Shown here piece by piece: positions 6,548 to 13,569 of a stretch of DNA of 14,387 nt. A program made the position numbers and the translations under genes. Position 1 is the stretch's first letter; each line of letters starts with the position of its first letter. Source of the DNA: DATILI01 sp035476635 (lineage in GTDB: Bacteria > Pseudomonadota > Gammaproteobacteria > Burkholderiales > Burkholderiaceae_C); NCBI GenBank assembly GCA_035476635.1, contig DATILI010000233.1, forward strand, positions 1 to 14,387, written 5' to 3'. Below the pieces are notes generated by a model. It was not told the DNA's origin. It saw only the letters and a program-made list of their open reading frames with translations, and did no database searches.

Positions 6548-8074
6548 TTACATCACGGCGCCGACTTGCCAGGGCACGAATTCGTTCTGCCCATAGCCGT
6601 GTTTCTCGCTCTTGGAGAGTTCGCCCGAGGCCGTGGCCAGCACGAGCTCGAAAATGCGCTGGCCCATTTGCTGCACCGAGGCCGCGCCATCGATGATCTC
6701 GCCGCAGTTGATGTCCATGTCTTCCTCCTGCCGCTGCCACAAGGTGGAGTTGGTCGCGAGCTTGAGCGAAGGCGAGGGCGCGCAGCCGTAGGCGGAGCCG
6801 CGGCCGGTGGTGAAGCAGATCATGTTGGCGCCGCCGGCGACCTGGCCCGTGGCGCTGACGGGGTCGTAGCCGGGTGTGTCCATGTAGACGAAGCCGTGCG
6901 CCTGCACCGGCTCGGCATATTCGTACACCGCCTCCAGGTTGGTGGTGCCGCCCTTTGCCACCGCGCCCAGCGATTTTTCCAGGATGGTGGTGAGGCCTCC
7001 GGCCTTGTTGCCCGGCGAGGGGTTGTTGTTCATCTCGCCTTCATTGATCTTGGTGTAGTGCTCCCACCAGTGGATGCGCGCGATCAGCTTTTCGCCCACT
7101 TCGCGTTTCACCGCGCGGCGCGTGAGCAGGTGCTCGGCGCCGTAGATCTCGGGTGTTTCCGAGAGAATGGCCGTGCCGCCATGCGCCACCAGCAAGTCCA
7201 CCGCGGCGCCCAGGGCCGGGTTGGCGCTGATGCCCGAATAGCCATCCGAGCCGCCGCATTGCAGGCCGATGGTGATGTGCGCGGCACTGCACGGCTCGCG
7301 CCGCGCGGTGTTGGCCTTGGGCAGCATCTCCTGGATCAGCGCGATGCCCTTCTCCACCGTCTTGCGCGTGCCGCCGGTGTCCTGGATGTTGAAGACCTTC
7401 AGCGTGTCGCCCTCACGCAGGCTGCTGTGCGCCAGCCAGGCGTTGATCTGGTTGGCCTCGCAGCCAAGCCCGACCACCAGCACCCCCGCGAAGTTGGCGT
7501 GCGTGGCGTAGCCGGCCAGGGTGCGCTCGAGGATCTGCATACCCAGGCCTTCGGTGTCCATGCCGCAGCCCGTGCCGTGCGTGAGCGCGACGACACCATC
7601 GACGTTGGGAAACGCCGCCAGCGCCGCCGGATTGGTCTGGCGCGAGAAATGGTCGGCCATGGCGCGCGCCGCCGTGGCCGAGCAGTTCACGCTGGACAGG
7701 ATGCCGATGTAGTTGCGCGTGGCCACGCGGCCGTCGGCGCGCTTGATGCCCATGAAGCTCGCTTCCCGTTGCGGCGCTTTCGGCTTCACGTCGGCGCCGA
7801 AGGCGTAGTCGCGCACGAAGTCGCCGCCGTTCGGCCCGACGCCCAGGTTGTGGGTGTGCACATGCTCGCCCGGCGCGATGGGCTTGCTGGCAAAGCCGAT
7901 GATCTGGTTGTAGCGACGGACCGGTTCGCCCTCGCCAATGGCGCGCGTGGCAACCTTGTGGCCCGGCGGGATCAGGCCCCTGACGGTGATGTTCTCGATG
8001 GTGGCGCCGCCCAGCAGTTGCTGGCGCGCGATCAGCACATCGTCGGCGGGATGGAGGCGGATGAAGGGTGTCAT
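6548..8074 (-). CDS. UxaA/GarD-family sugar-acid dehydratase (altronate dehydratase type)
   Basis: 508-residue protein close in length to altronate dehydratase UxaA. Residues about 8-80 form an SAF domain ending in GEHVHTHNLGV (69-79). The large catalytic part follows, with RNYIGILSSVNCSAT (120-134), HGTGCGMD (166-173), GLGCEANQ (202-209), LQCGGSDGYSG (271-281) and FTTGRGSAYGCAPSP (421-435). The repeated cysteines and histidines suit a metal-dependent dehydratase; members require Fe2+ or Mn2+. Family reaction: removal of water from an aldonate or aldarate to give a 2-keto-3-deoxy acid. The ATG at 8074 lies 49 bases after dctM, within a spacer containing a REP-like repeat. Linkage to a TRAP transporter and to SDR and FAH enzymes suggests an aldonate such as L-fuconate, D-arabinonate or L-galactonate. 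Sulfolactate sulfo-lyase SuyAB shares this fold, but there the two domains are separate proteins. Confidence 0.9.
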   Translation of the reverse strand: MTPFIRLHPADDVLIARQQLLGGATIENITVRGLIPPGHKVATRAIGEGEPVRRYNQIIGFASKPIAPGEHVHTHNLGVGPNGGDFVRDYAFGADVKPKAPQREASFMGIKRADGRVATRNYIGILSSVNCSATAARAMADHFSRQTNPAALAAFPNVDGVVALTHGTGCGMDTEGLGMQILERTLAGYATHANFAGVLVVGLGCEANQINAWLAHSSLREGDTLKVFNIQDTGGTRKTVEKGIALIQEMLPKANTARREPCSAAHITIGLQCGGSDGYSGISANPALGAAVDLLVAHGGTAILSETPEIYGAEHLLTRRAVKREVGEKLIARIHWWEHYTKINEGEMNNNPSPGNKAGGLTTILEKSLGAVAKGGTTNLEAVYEYAEPVQAHGFVYMDTPGYDPVSATGQVAGGANMICFTTGRGSAYGCAPSPSLKLATNSTLWQRQEEDMDINCGEIIDGAASVQQMGQRIFELVLATASGELSKSEKHGYGQNEFVPWQVGAVM

Positions 8075-8082
8075 GGTCGGTC

Positions 8083-8130
8083 AGTCAGTTGGGGGCAGGG
8101 CCAGAGGGCTGTCCCGCAAGGTTTCAGTAA
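8083..8130. repeat. REP-like intergenic repeat, short copy (dctM/dehydratase spacer)
   Basis: Two blocks match the spacer on the other side of dctM. The left block, AGTCAGTTGGGGGCAGGGC (8083-8101), is 16/19 identical to the other copy. The right block, 8109-8130 (beginning CTGTCCCGCAAGGT), is 20/22 identical. Between the blocks this copy has only 7 bases where the other has 23, so the inner palindrome is lost. A weak GGG-CAG-CC / GG-CTG-CCC pairing remains. The TGA stop of dctM (8124-8126) lies inside the right block. Confidence 0.65.
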
Positions 8131-9518
8131 AACATCCTGGGAAGCCAAAGCACAAGCGCGGGGAAGTAGGTGATGACCCCCAGCGACAGCAACAGCGGCA
8201 CCAGCCAGGGCAGGATGGCGATGGTGGTGCGCTCCACGCTGAGCTTGGCCACGCGGGCCAGCACAAACAGCACCATCCCCATGGGCGGATGCAAGAGGCC
8301 GATCATCAGGTTCAACACCATCACCAGCCCGAAGTGGACCAGGTCGATGCCCAGTTTTTGACAGATCGGCACCAGGATGGGCACCAGGATGGTGATGGCC
8401 GCGGTCGGCTCCAAAAAGCAGCCCACGAACAGCATCAGCAAGTTGGCCAGCAGCAGGAACATATAGGGGTTCTGCGTGACCGACAGCACCCAGTCCGCAA
8501 TCGCCGCCGTCACGCCCGTGGCCGTCAGCATCCAGCCGAAGATGCTGGCGGCCGCCACGATGAACAGCACGGTAGAGGTGGTCTCCACCGTGTCCAGGCA
8601 AACCTTGACGAACATCTTCCAGTTCAGCGTGCGGTACCAGGCAAAGCCCAGCACCATGGCCCACAGGCAGGCGGCAATCGCGCCCTCGGTGGGCGTGAAG
8701 ATGCCGGTGGTCATGCCGCCGATCAACAGCACCGGGGTCATGATGGGCAGCACGGCCTGGAACTTGAACGCCTTGTCCGCCGCGAACAGGGCCACCAGGC
8801 CAGCGAACACGGTGACTTGCGCGGGCAAGCCCACCTTGACGATCAGAACCCACAACACGAGCGGCCAGCAGATGACAACCAAGGTCTCTGCCAAGGCCTT
8901 GATCACCCGGGGCCACTCGAACTTGATGTCGCCGCCCCAGCCATTCCTGTGGGCGAAGAAGGCAACCGTCAGCATCATCAGCAAGGCCATCAAGAGACCC
9001 GGCAGGATGCCGGCGAGAAACAGCGCGCCGACGCTCACGTTGGCCATCATTCCGTAGATCACGAACGGCAGGCTGGGCGGGATGATCGGCCCCAGGGTGG
9101 CCGAGGCCGCGGTCACGCCGACGGCGAATTCGGTCTCGTAGCCATGGTCCTTCATGGCCTTGATCTCGATCGTGCCCAGGCCGGCGGCGTCGGCGATGGC
9201 CGTGCCGCTCATGCCGGCGAACACCACCGAGCCGACCACGTTCACGTGGCCCAGGCCGCCTTTGAGCCAGCCCACCAGCGCCAGCGCATAGTTGTAGATG
9301 CGATTGGTGATGCCGGCGTTGTTCATCAGGTTGCCGGCGAGGATGAAAAACGGCACGGCCAGGAGCGGAAAGCTGTCGATGCCGCTGACCATGCGGTGGA
9401 TCACCACGAACGCGGGCAGGCCGCCCGAGATCCAGATGTAGAGCAGGGCCGAGCCGGCCATGGCGATGGCCACGGGGATGCCGCCGCTCATGAGCAAGAG
9501 GAAGATGATTTTCAGCAT
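8124..9518 (-). CDS. dctM: TRAP transporter large permease DctM
   Basis: 464-residue polytopic membrane protein, the large TRAP subunit that carries substrate using an ion gradient. Hallmarks are PFFILAGNLMNNAGI (56-70), GMSGTAIADAAGLGTIEIKA (102-121), ATLGPIIPPSLPFVIYG (140-156), GIFTPTEGAIAA, FLEPTAAITILVPI and GLLHPPMGM near the C-terminus. It is about 35 residues longer than the usual 425-430; the surplus lies mid-protein in a hydrophobic stretch around WPLVLWVLIVKVGLP, which may add membrane spans. The ATG at 9518 begins a typical DctM N-terminus (MLKIIFLLLMSGGIPVAIA) but has no obvious ribosome-binding site. It is separated from dctQ by a 67-base spacer with a hairpin-forming repeat, unlike the overlapping dctP/dctQ pair. 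It works with the DctQ and DctP of the same operon. Confidence 0.95.
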   Translation of the reverse strand: MLKIIFLLLMSGGIPVAIAMAGSALLYIWISGGLPAFVVIHRMVSGIDSFPLLAVPFFILAGNLMNNAGITNRIYNYALALVGWLKGGLGHVNVVGSVVFAGMSGTAIADAAGLGTIEIKAMKDHGYETEFAVGVTAASATLGPIIPPSLPFVIYGMMANVSVGALFLAGILPGLLMALLMMLTVAFFAHRNGWGGDIKFEWPRVIKALAETLVVICWPLVLWVLIVKVGLPAQVTVFAGLVALFAADKAFKFQAVLPIMTPVLLIGGMTTGIFTPTEGAIAACLWAMVLGFAWYRTLNWKMFVKVCLDTVETTSTVLFIVAAASIFGWMLTATGVTAAIADWVLSVTQNPYMFLLLANLLMLFVGCFLEPTAAITILVPILVPICQKLGIDLVHFGLVMVLNLMIGLLHPPMGMVLFVLARVAKLSVERTTIAILPWLVPLLLSLGVITYFPALVLWLPRMFY

Positions 9519-9528
9519 GAAGTGTTCT

Positions 9529-9592
9529 AGTCAGTTGAGGACAGAGCAAAATTGCTGCGCAATTCGTGGTCTGTCCCGCAAGGTCTCAGTGA
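9529..9592. repeat. REP-like palindromic intergenic repeat, long copy (dctQ/dctM spacer)
   Basis: Long copy of the repeat at 8083-8130. The left block is 9529-9547 and the right block 9571-9592. Between and within them is an imperfect palindrome: outer arms GGACAGA (9539-9545) and TCTGTCC (9570-9576), inner arms AATTGC (9550-9555) and GCAATT (9559-9564), loop TGC. In the leftward transcript this would fold into a long hairpin just after the dctQ stop, since TGA (9586-9588) lies in the right block. The compact palindromic form resembles extragenic REP elements mobilised by RAYT transposases; that assignment is inferred. Confidence 0.7.
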
Positions 9593-10158
9593 TCTTCCAT
9601 CGTCGATTCGGGCCGCTCCAGCACGCTGTAGCCGCGCCGGTGGTGGAACAGCGCCACCTGCACCGAGCGGAACGCCATGGCGGCGAAGCCCAGCAGGCAC
9701 ACGCCGTAGACCCAGTTCATCGGCAAGTCGACCATGGTCATGCGCGAATTGCTGCCCAACTTCAGCATCATCATCACTGTCAGCACGGCGGCGGCCGCGA
9801 AGAATCCCACGCGCATCAGGTCCACCAAGCCCGACAGCGCACGCGCCGCCATGCGCGGCATGTAGCGGTAAAAGAAGTCCACCTGGATGTGGTTGTTCTT
9901 CACCACGCCGATGACGGCGCCGGTGAACACCGTGGCAATCAGGAGGTAGCGCGCGATCTCTTCGGTCCAGGCGGCCGAGTCGTTCAGTACGTAGCGTGTG
10001 AAGAACTGGTAGAACACGGTGAGCCCCAGGACCCAGAAGAAGCCCAGGGCAACCCAGGCCTCCAGCGCCGTGCCGGAGAGGTCCACCGCATCGTCCTGCG
10101 CGTGGAACTCGCCGTCGTCCCCCATGACCTGGGGGAGATCGTCGATCGAGACGGTCAT
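9586..10158 (-). CDS. dctQ: TRAP transporter small permease DctQ
   Basis: 190-residue four-helix small TRAP subunit. The diagnostic stretch is TVFYQFFTRYVLNDSAAWTE (about 47-66) followed by IARYLLIATVFTGA, with helices at about 31-52, 68-88, 108-132 and 145-166. A hydrophilic N-terminal extension of about 30 residues rich in acidic residues precedes the first helix. The ATG at 10158 shares one base with the dctP stop (TAATG), indicating coupled translation. It pairs with DctM to form the membrane complex that accepts substrate from DctP. Confidence 0.93.
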   Translation of the reverse strand: MTVSIDDLPQVMGDDGEFHAQDDAVDLSGTALEAWVALGFFWVLGLTVFYQFFTRYVLNDSAAWTEEIARYLLIATVFTGAVIGVVKNNHIQVDFFYRYMPRMAARALSGLVDLMRVGFFAAAAVLTVMMMLKLGSNSRMTMVDLPMNWVYGVCLLGFAAMAFRSVQVALFHHRRGYSVLERPESTMEDH

Positions 10159-11144
10159 TATTTGATGGCCGTGACGCGGTCCCAGTCCTTCTTGTCCAGC
10201 TTCATGGACGCGAAGTCGATCGCCTTGAGCACGCGTTGCTGGAAGTCGTTGCGGTCCACCGTCACCACGTTGATGCCCTTCTTCTTGAACTCTTCCACCA
10301 GCTCGCCTTCGCGCTTGCGGATGTCGTTCGTCGCGTTCACGGCAGCCTCTTGCGTCACCTCGACCAGGATCTTCTGCTCGGATGGCGAGAGCTTGCCCAT
10401 GGTGGCGCTGGAGACCACGGTCAAGAGGGCGTCGGAGATGTGGCCGGTCAGGATGATGTTCTTCTGCACTTCATAGAACTTCTTGGCCTCGATGGTGGGC
10501 AGCGGGTTTTCCTGCGCGTCCACGGTGCCGTTTTGCAGCGCGAGGTAGACCTCGGCAAAGGCGATCGGCGTCGGGTTGGCGCCGCAGGCACGCGGCAGCG
10601 CCGTGTAGGCCGGCGAATCGGGCACGCGTATCTTCAGGCCCTTCATCTCGTCGCAGTTCTTGAAGAGCTTGTTGCTGGTGGCGTGGCGCGCGCCGTAGTA
10701 GGTAAGCGCGGTCACGGTGTTGCCGGTGGCCTTCTTGTAGCCTTCGGTCAGCTCCTGGAAGATGTCGCTCTTGCCGTACTTGATCACGTGGTCCGCATCG
10801 CGGAAGGTGAACGGGTAGTAGCTCACTGCCAGGCGCGGATACGAGTTGGAGGCGAACGAGGCGCCGGTCAGGATGATGTCCACCGTGCCCAGCTGCAGGC
10901 CCTGGTTGATGTCGCTTTCCTTGCCCAGGCTGGAGGCCGGGAACACCTGGATCTCGTACTTGCCGTTGGTGCGCTTCTTGAATTCCTCGCCGGCCCAGAC
11001 CGACCATTTGTGGTACGGCTCGGAAGTTTCATAGACATGCGCCCATTTCAGCTTGGTCTGCGCATGGGCGATGCCGGATGTGCCGAACGCGCCGGTGATG
11101 AGGGCGCATGCGGCTACCAGTTGGAAGGCGATCTGCTTTTTCAT
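10158..11144 (-). CDS. dctP: TRAP transporter periplasmic substrate-binding protein DctP
   Basis: 328-residue solute-binding protein. A signal peptide runs from MKKQIAFQLVAACALITGAF to an AHA cleavage site (28/29). The mature part begins TKLKWAHVY. Ligand-site residues follow the DctP/SiaP pattern: ARHATSNK (R153), KIRVPDSPAY (R173, the conserved carboxylate-binding arginine) and DAQENPLPT (N213). The spacings of 20 and 40 residues equal those of R127, R147 and N187 in the sialic-acid binder SiaP as I remember it, so the ligand is very likely a monocarboxylate sugar acid. The frame is open further upstream, but the ATG at 11144 has a strong Shine-Dalgarno and precedes the signal peptide. First transport gene after the GntR regulator. 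Confidence 0.95.
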   Translation of the reverse strand: MKKQIAFQLVAACALITGAFGTSGIAHAQTKLKWAHVYETSEPYHKWSVWAGEEFKKRTNGKYEIQVFPASSLGKESDINQGLQLGTVDIILTGASFASNSYPRLAVSYYPFTFRDADHVIKYGKSDIFQELTEGYKKATGNTVTALTYYGARHATSNKLFKNCDEMKGLKIRVPDSPAYTALPRACGANPTPIAFAEVYLALQNGTVDAQENPLPTIEAKKFYEVQKNIILTGHISDALLTVVSSATMGKLSPSEQKILVEVTQEAAVNATNDIRKREGELVEEFKKKGINVVTVDRNDFQQRVLKAIDFASMKLDKKDWDRVTAIK

Positions 11145-11157
11145 TGCGTTGTCTCCT
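11145..11157 (-). promoter_or_regulatory. Strong Shine-Dalgarno fixing the dctP start
   Basis: AGGAGA on the minus strand (11157-11152), seven bases before the ATG at 11144. It settles the start against the longer open frame running into the regulator gene. It is one of the few strong ribosome-binding sites in the leftward operon, consistent with high expression of the binding protein. Confidence 0.8.
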
Positions 11158-11187
11158 GAGGTCGGTTTGAGGATCCTGTGCTGGCGG

Positions 11188-11907
11188 TCATGATTTGTTG
11201 TTGGCGCGGCGCCAGCTCGCGCTGAATCGGGCGTGCGATTTGTCCATGTGCTGCTGCATGGCTGCGCGTGCGGCCGGCGCGTCGTGCGCGCGGATCGCTT
11301 CGAGCACGGCCTCGTGCTCGGCAATCGCCATGCGCCAGGACGGCACGGTCTCGAAGTAGTCGCCCAGCCGCTCGAACAGCGGCCCGCGGCGCGCGTCCCA
11401 GAAGGTCTGCACGGTCTCCAGCAGCACCACGTTGTCGCAAGCCTGGGCGATCGCGGTGTGAAAGGCGCGGTCGCCGGCCAGTGGAGCGACGCCGCGGTCG
11501 GCGTCTTCGTTCATGAAATCGATGGCTTCGCGGATCGCGTCGATGTGCCGGCGCTTGGCCTGCTGCGCCGCCAGCGACGCGATCTCGCCCTCGACCACGC
11601 GGCGCGCGCGGATCAGCTCCAGCGGACCCCATTCCGCGGGCGGTACCTTGACGCCACTGCCGCTGCGCTTGCCCGCGCGGTCCAGCACGTAGACGCCCGA
11701 GCCGGTACGCACCTCGACCCAGCCTTCAACCTCCAGCGCGATCAAGGCCTCGCGCACCGAAGGCCGGCTCACGCCCAACTGCTTGGCCAGCTCGCGCTCG
11801 GCCGGCAGGCGCGCGCCCACACCAAACTCGCCGGCAGCAATCAGGGAGCGTAGTTGCTCGGCGATCTGACGGTACAGGCGTTGCGGTTCGACGGTTTGCA
11901 GCGGCAT
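11188..11907 (-). CDS. GntR/FadR-subfamily (FCD-domain) transcriptional regulator
   Basis: 239-residue regulator. The N-terminal winged helix-turn-helix (about 10-75) reads YRQIAEQLRSLIAAGEF, LPAERELAKQLGVSRPSVRE and RTGSGVYVL, typical of GntR proteins. The C-terminal all-helical FCD domain (about 95-225) carries the usual metal or ligand positions: D146 and H150 (GDRAFHTAIA), H198 (AEHEAVLEAI) and H220 (MQQHMDKSH). FCD regulators of sugar-acid operons normally repress and are released by the substrate or an early intermediate. The gene is divergent from the SDR/FAH genes and 43 bases upstream of dctP on its own strand, so it probably controls both arms from the spacer at about 11948-11983 and may autoregulate. 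The ATG at 11907 has no strong ribosome-binding site. Confidence 0.92.
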   Translation of the reverse strand: MPLQTVEPQRLYRQIAEQLRSLIAAGEFGVGARLPAERELAKQLGVSRPSVREALIALEVEGWVEVRTGSGVYVLDRAGKRSGSGVKVPPAEWGPLELIRARRVVEGEIASLAAQQAKRRHIDAIREAIDFMNEDADRGVAPLAGDRAFHTAIAQACDNVVLLETVQTFWDARRGPLFERLGDYFETVPSWRMAIAEHEAVLEAIRAHDAPAARAAMQQHMDKSHARFSASWRRANNKS

Positions 11908-11947
11908 GGCGAAGAGCGGGGCAGCGAATGGAGAGGATTAAGGGTTA

Positions 11948-11983
11948 GCCACAAGTGGCCAAGTGGTAAGGCCAATTCATAAT
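11948..11983 (+). promoter_or_regulatory. Candidate divergent operator overlapping a promoter for the SDR/FAH operon
   Basis: Several symmetric elements are stacked in the 154-base spacer between the regulator and the first SDR. GCCAC-AA-GTGGC (11948-11959) is a perfect 5-bp inverted repeat. CAAGTGG is directly repeated at 11952 and 11960 with an 8-base period. AAGTGG-N5-CCAATT (11961-11977) is an inverted repeat with 5 of 6 matches, similar in style to FCD-type GntR operators. A promoter TGGCCA (11956-11961), 16-base spacer, CATAAT (11978-11983) fits around the last repeat, so a bound repressor would block RNA polymerase. The rest of the spacer, to 12061, shows only the ribosome-binding site of the first SDR. 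Pattern-based only. Confidence 0.5.
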
Positions 11984-12061
11984 CCCATGAACCAACCAAC
12001 CCAACATCCGGCAAAACCCTGTATCCGGTGCAGGTGCCGGGACGCCGCTACGGAGAAAGCT

Positions 12062-12808
12062 ATGCGACTCAAAGGAAAGACCGCCCTGGTCACTGCGGCC
12101 GGCCAGGGCATCGGCCGCGCCAGCGCACTGGCCATGGCGGCGGAGGGCGCCCAGGTCTGGGCAACCGACGTCAACCCGCGGCTGCTGGACAGTTTTGACG
12201 GCGTGGCCAACGTGCGCGCCGCGCCGCTCGATGTGCTGGACAAGGCCGCCATCCAGAAGCTGGTGGGTGGGTTGCCGCCGCTGGATGTGCTGTTCAACTG
12301 CGCGGGCTTTGTGCACAACGGTTCCATCCTGCAGGCCACCGATGACGAGTGGAACTTTGCTTTCAACCTGAATGTGCGCTCGCAGTTCTGGATGATCCAG
12401 GCGGTGCTGCCCGGGATGCTGAGCAACAACCAGGGCAAGGGCAGCGGCAGCATCATCAACATGGCCAGCGTTTGCGGCAGCGTCAAGGGCCTGCCGAATC
12501 GCTTCATCTACGGCGCCTCCAAGGCGGCGGTGATCGGCTTGACCAAGAGCGTGGCCGCCGATTTCGTCGGCCAGGGCATTCGCTGCAATGCGATCTGCCC
12601 CGGCACGGTGGACACGCCCTCGCTGCAAGACCGCATCAATGCCTACGACGATCCGGAGGCAGCGCGCAAGAACTTTATCGCGCGCCAGCCCATGGGCCGG
12701 CTGGCCCAGGCGCACGAGATGGCGCCGCTGGTGGTCTTTCTCGCCAGCGACGAAGCCGTGTTCGTGACCGGCCAGGCCTACGCCAACGACGGCGGCATGA
12801 CCATATGA
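12062..12808 (+). CDS. SDR dehydrogenase resembling 2-keto-3-deoxy-L-fuconate dehydrogenase
   Basis: 248-residue short-chain dehydrogenase. The cofactor motif is TAAGQGIGRA (11-20), with D36 after strand 2 (ATDVN) favouring NAD+. NCAG is at 79-82. The catalytic residues are S136 (NMASVCGS), Y150 and K154 (YGASK). The block VKGLPNRFIYGASKAAVIG and the ending CPGTVDTPSLQDRI closely resemble the DHRS6/BDH2-type group, which contains the bacterial 2-keto-3-deoxy-L-fuconate 4-dehydrogenase of non-phosphorylative L-fucose breakdown. Expected reaction: NAD-dependent oxidation of a 2-keto-3-deoxy acid to a 2,4-diketo acid. The ATG at 12062 has GGAGAA five bases... four bases upstream (12052-12057). 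The frame is open to 11963, but that extension is not family-like. It overlaps the next gene by ATGA. The exact sugar-acid substrate is inferred. Confidence 0.88.
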   Translation: MRLKGKTALVTAAGQGIGRASALAMAAEGAQVWATDVNPRLLDSFDGVANVRAAPLDVLDKAAIQKLVGGLPPLDVLFNCAGFVHNGSILQATDDEWNFAFNLNVRSQFWMIQAVLPGMLSNNQGKGSGSIINMASVCGSVKGLPNRFIYGASKAAVIGLTKSVAADFVGQGIRCNAICPGTVDTPSLQDRINAYDDPEAARKNFIARQPMGRLAQAHEMAPLVVFLASDEAVFVTGQAYANDGGMTI

Positions 12809-13551
12809 ACCAGCTCGATTTCCGGGGTCGCCATGCGGTGGTCACGGGTGGCGCCACCGGTCTGGGCTATGCCATTGCGCAGCGCCTGATCGCCTCGGGC
12901 GGCAGCGTCACGCTGTGGGACCGGGATGGCGAGGCAGCGAGCCGGGCCGCGTGGGCCCTGGGCCCGCAGGCCAGCGCCGTGGCGGTGGATGTGGCGCAAG
13001 ACGAATCGGTGATGCAGGCCGTGCAGGCCACCCGGCAATACAGCACGCATGTCGACGCGCTGGTCAACAGCGCCGGCATTACCGGCCCGAATACCAAGGT
13101 CTGGGACTACCCCGTCGACGCCTGGCGCCAGGTGATCGACGTCAACCTCACCGGCCTGTTCCTGTGCTGCCGCGCCCTGGTGCCTGCCATGCGCGAGCGC
13201 AACTATGGCCGCATCGTCAACATCGCTTCTGTCGCCGGCAAGGACGGCAACCCCAACGCCAGCGCTTACAGCGCCAGCAAGGCGGCCGTCATCGCGCTGA
13301 CCAAGTCGCTGGGCAAGGAGCTGGCCGACACCGGCGTGCGCGTAAACTGCGTGACACCTGCGGCCGTCAAGACCGCGATCTTCGACCAGATGACGCAGGA
13401 GCACATCAGCTTCATGCTGTCAAAAATCCCGATGGGCCGCTTCGGCACGCCCGAGGAAGTCGCGGCCATGGTCGGCTGGTTGTGCACCGAGGATTGTTCG
13501 TTTTCCACGGGGGCGGTGTTCGACCTCTCGGGTGGCAGGTCCTCTTACTAA
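12805..13551 (+). CDS. SDR family oxidoreductase (FabG-like, sugar-acid pathway)
   Basis: 248-residue short-chain dehydrogenase, complete. The cofactor motif is TGGATGLG (14-21), with D39 (LWDRD) pointing to NAD+. NSAG is at 88-91. The catalytic residues are S142 (NIASVAGK), Y155 and K159 (YSASK). The C-terminus FSTGAVFDLSGGRSSY resembles SDRs of L-rhamnose/2-keto-3-deoxy-acid pathways in proteobacteria; that is from memory. It starts in a 4-base ATGA overlap with the first SDR, so the two are co-translated. It could be a second 2-keto-3-deoxy-acid dehydrogenase of different stereospecificity, or the aldose 1-dehydrogenase that would otherwise be missing from the pathway. SDR fold certain; substrate open. 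Confidence 0.87.
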   Translation: MNQLDFRGRHAVVTGGATGLGYAIAQRLIASGGSVTLWDRDGEAASRAAWALGPQASAVAVDVAQDESVMQAVQATRQYSTHVDALVNSAGITGPNTKVWDYPVDAWRQVIDVNLTGLFLCCRALVPAMRERNYGRIVNIASVAGKDGNPNASAYSASKAAVIALTKSLGKELADTGVRVNCVTPAAVKTAIFDQMTQEHISFMLSKIPMGRFGTPEEVAAMVGWLCTEDCSFSTGAVFDLSGGRSSY

Positions 13552-13569
13552 AAAAACTGAAAGGCAAAA

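Noticed and set aside
5443..8074. Sulfolactate degradation (ComC plus SuyAB) as the function of the Ldh and UxaA-family pair
   Set aside because: SuyA and SuyB are separate proteins whereas this is one fused 508-residue protein, and linkage to SDR and FAH enzymes favours sugar acids. Not fully excluded.
5458..9530. Long plus-strand open frames (359, 543 and 530 residues) opposite the Ldh, dehydratase and dctM genes
   Set aside because: They are shadows of GC-rich genes, rich in H, R, G and A with no domain signature, while the minus-strand frames carry clear conserved motifs.
8071..9549. A 492-residue alternative minus-strand frame across dctM
   Set aside because: Histidine- and arginine-rich low-complexity translation. 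The 464-residue frame carries all DctM motifs.
12349..12804. Extension of the second SDR frame back into the first SDR gene
   Set aside because: The extra 150 residues are out-of-frame translation of the first SDR. The glycine motif begins right after the ATG at 12805.
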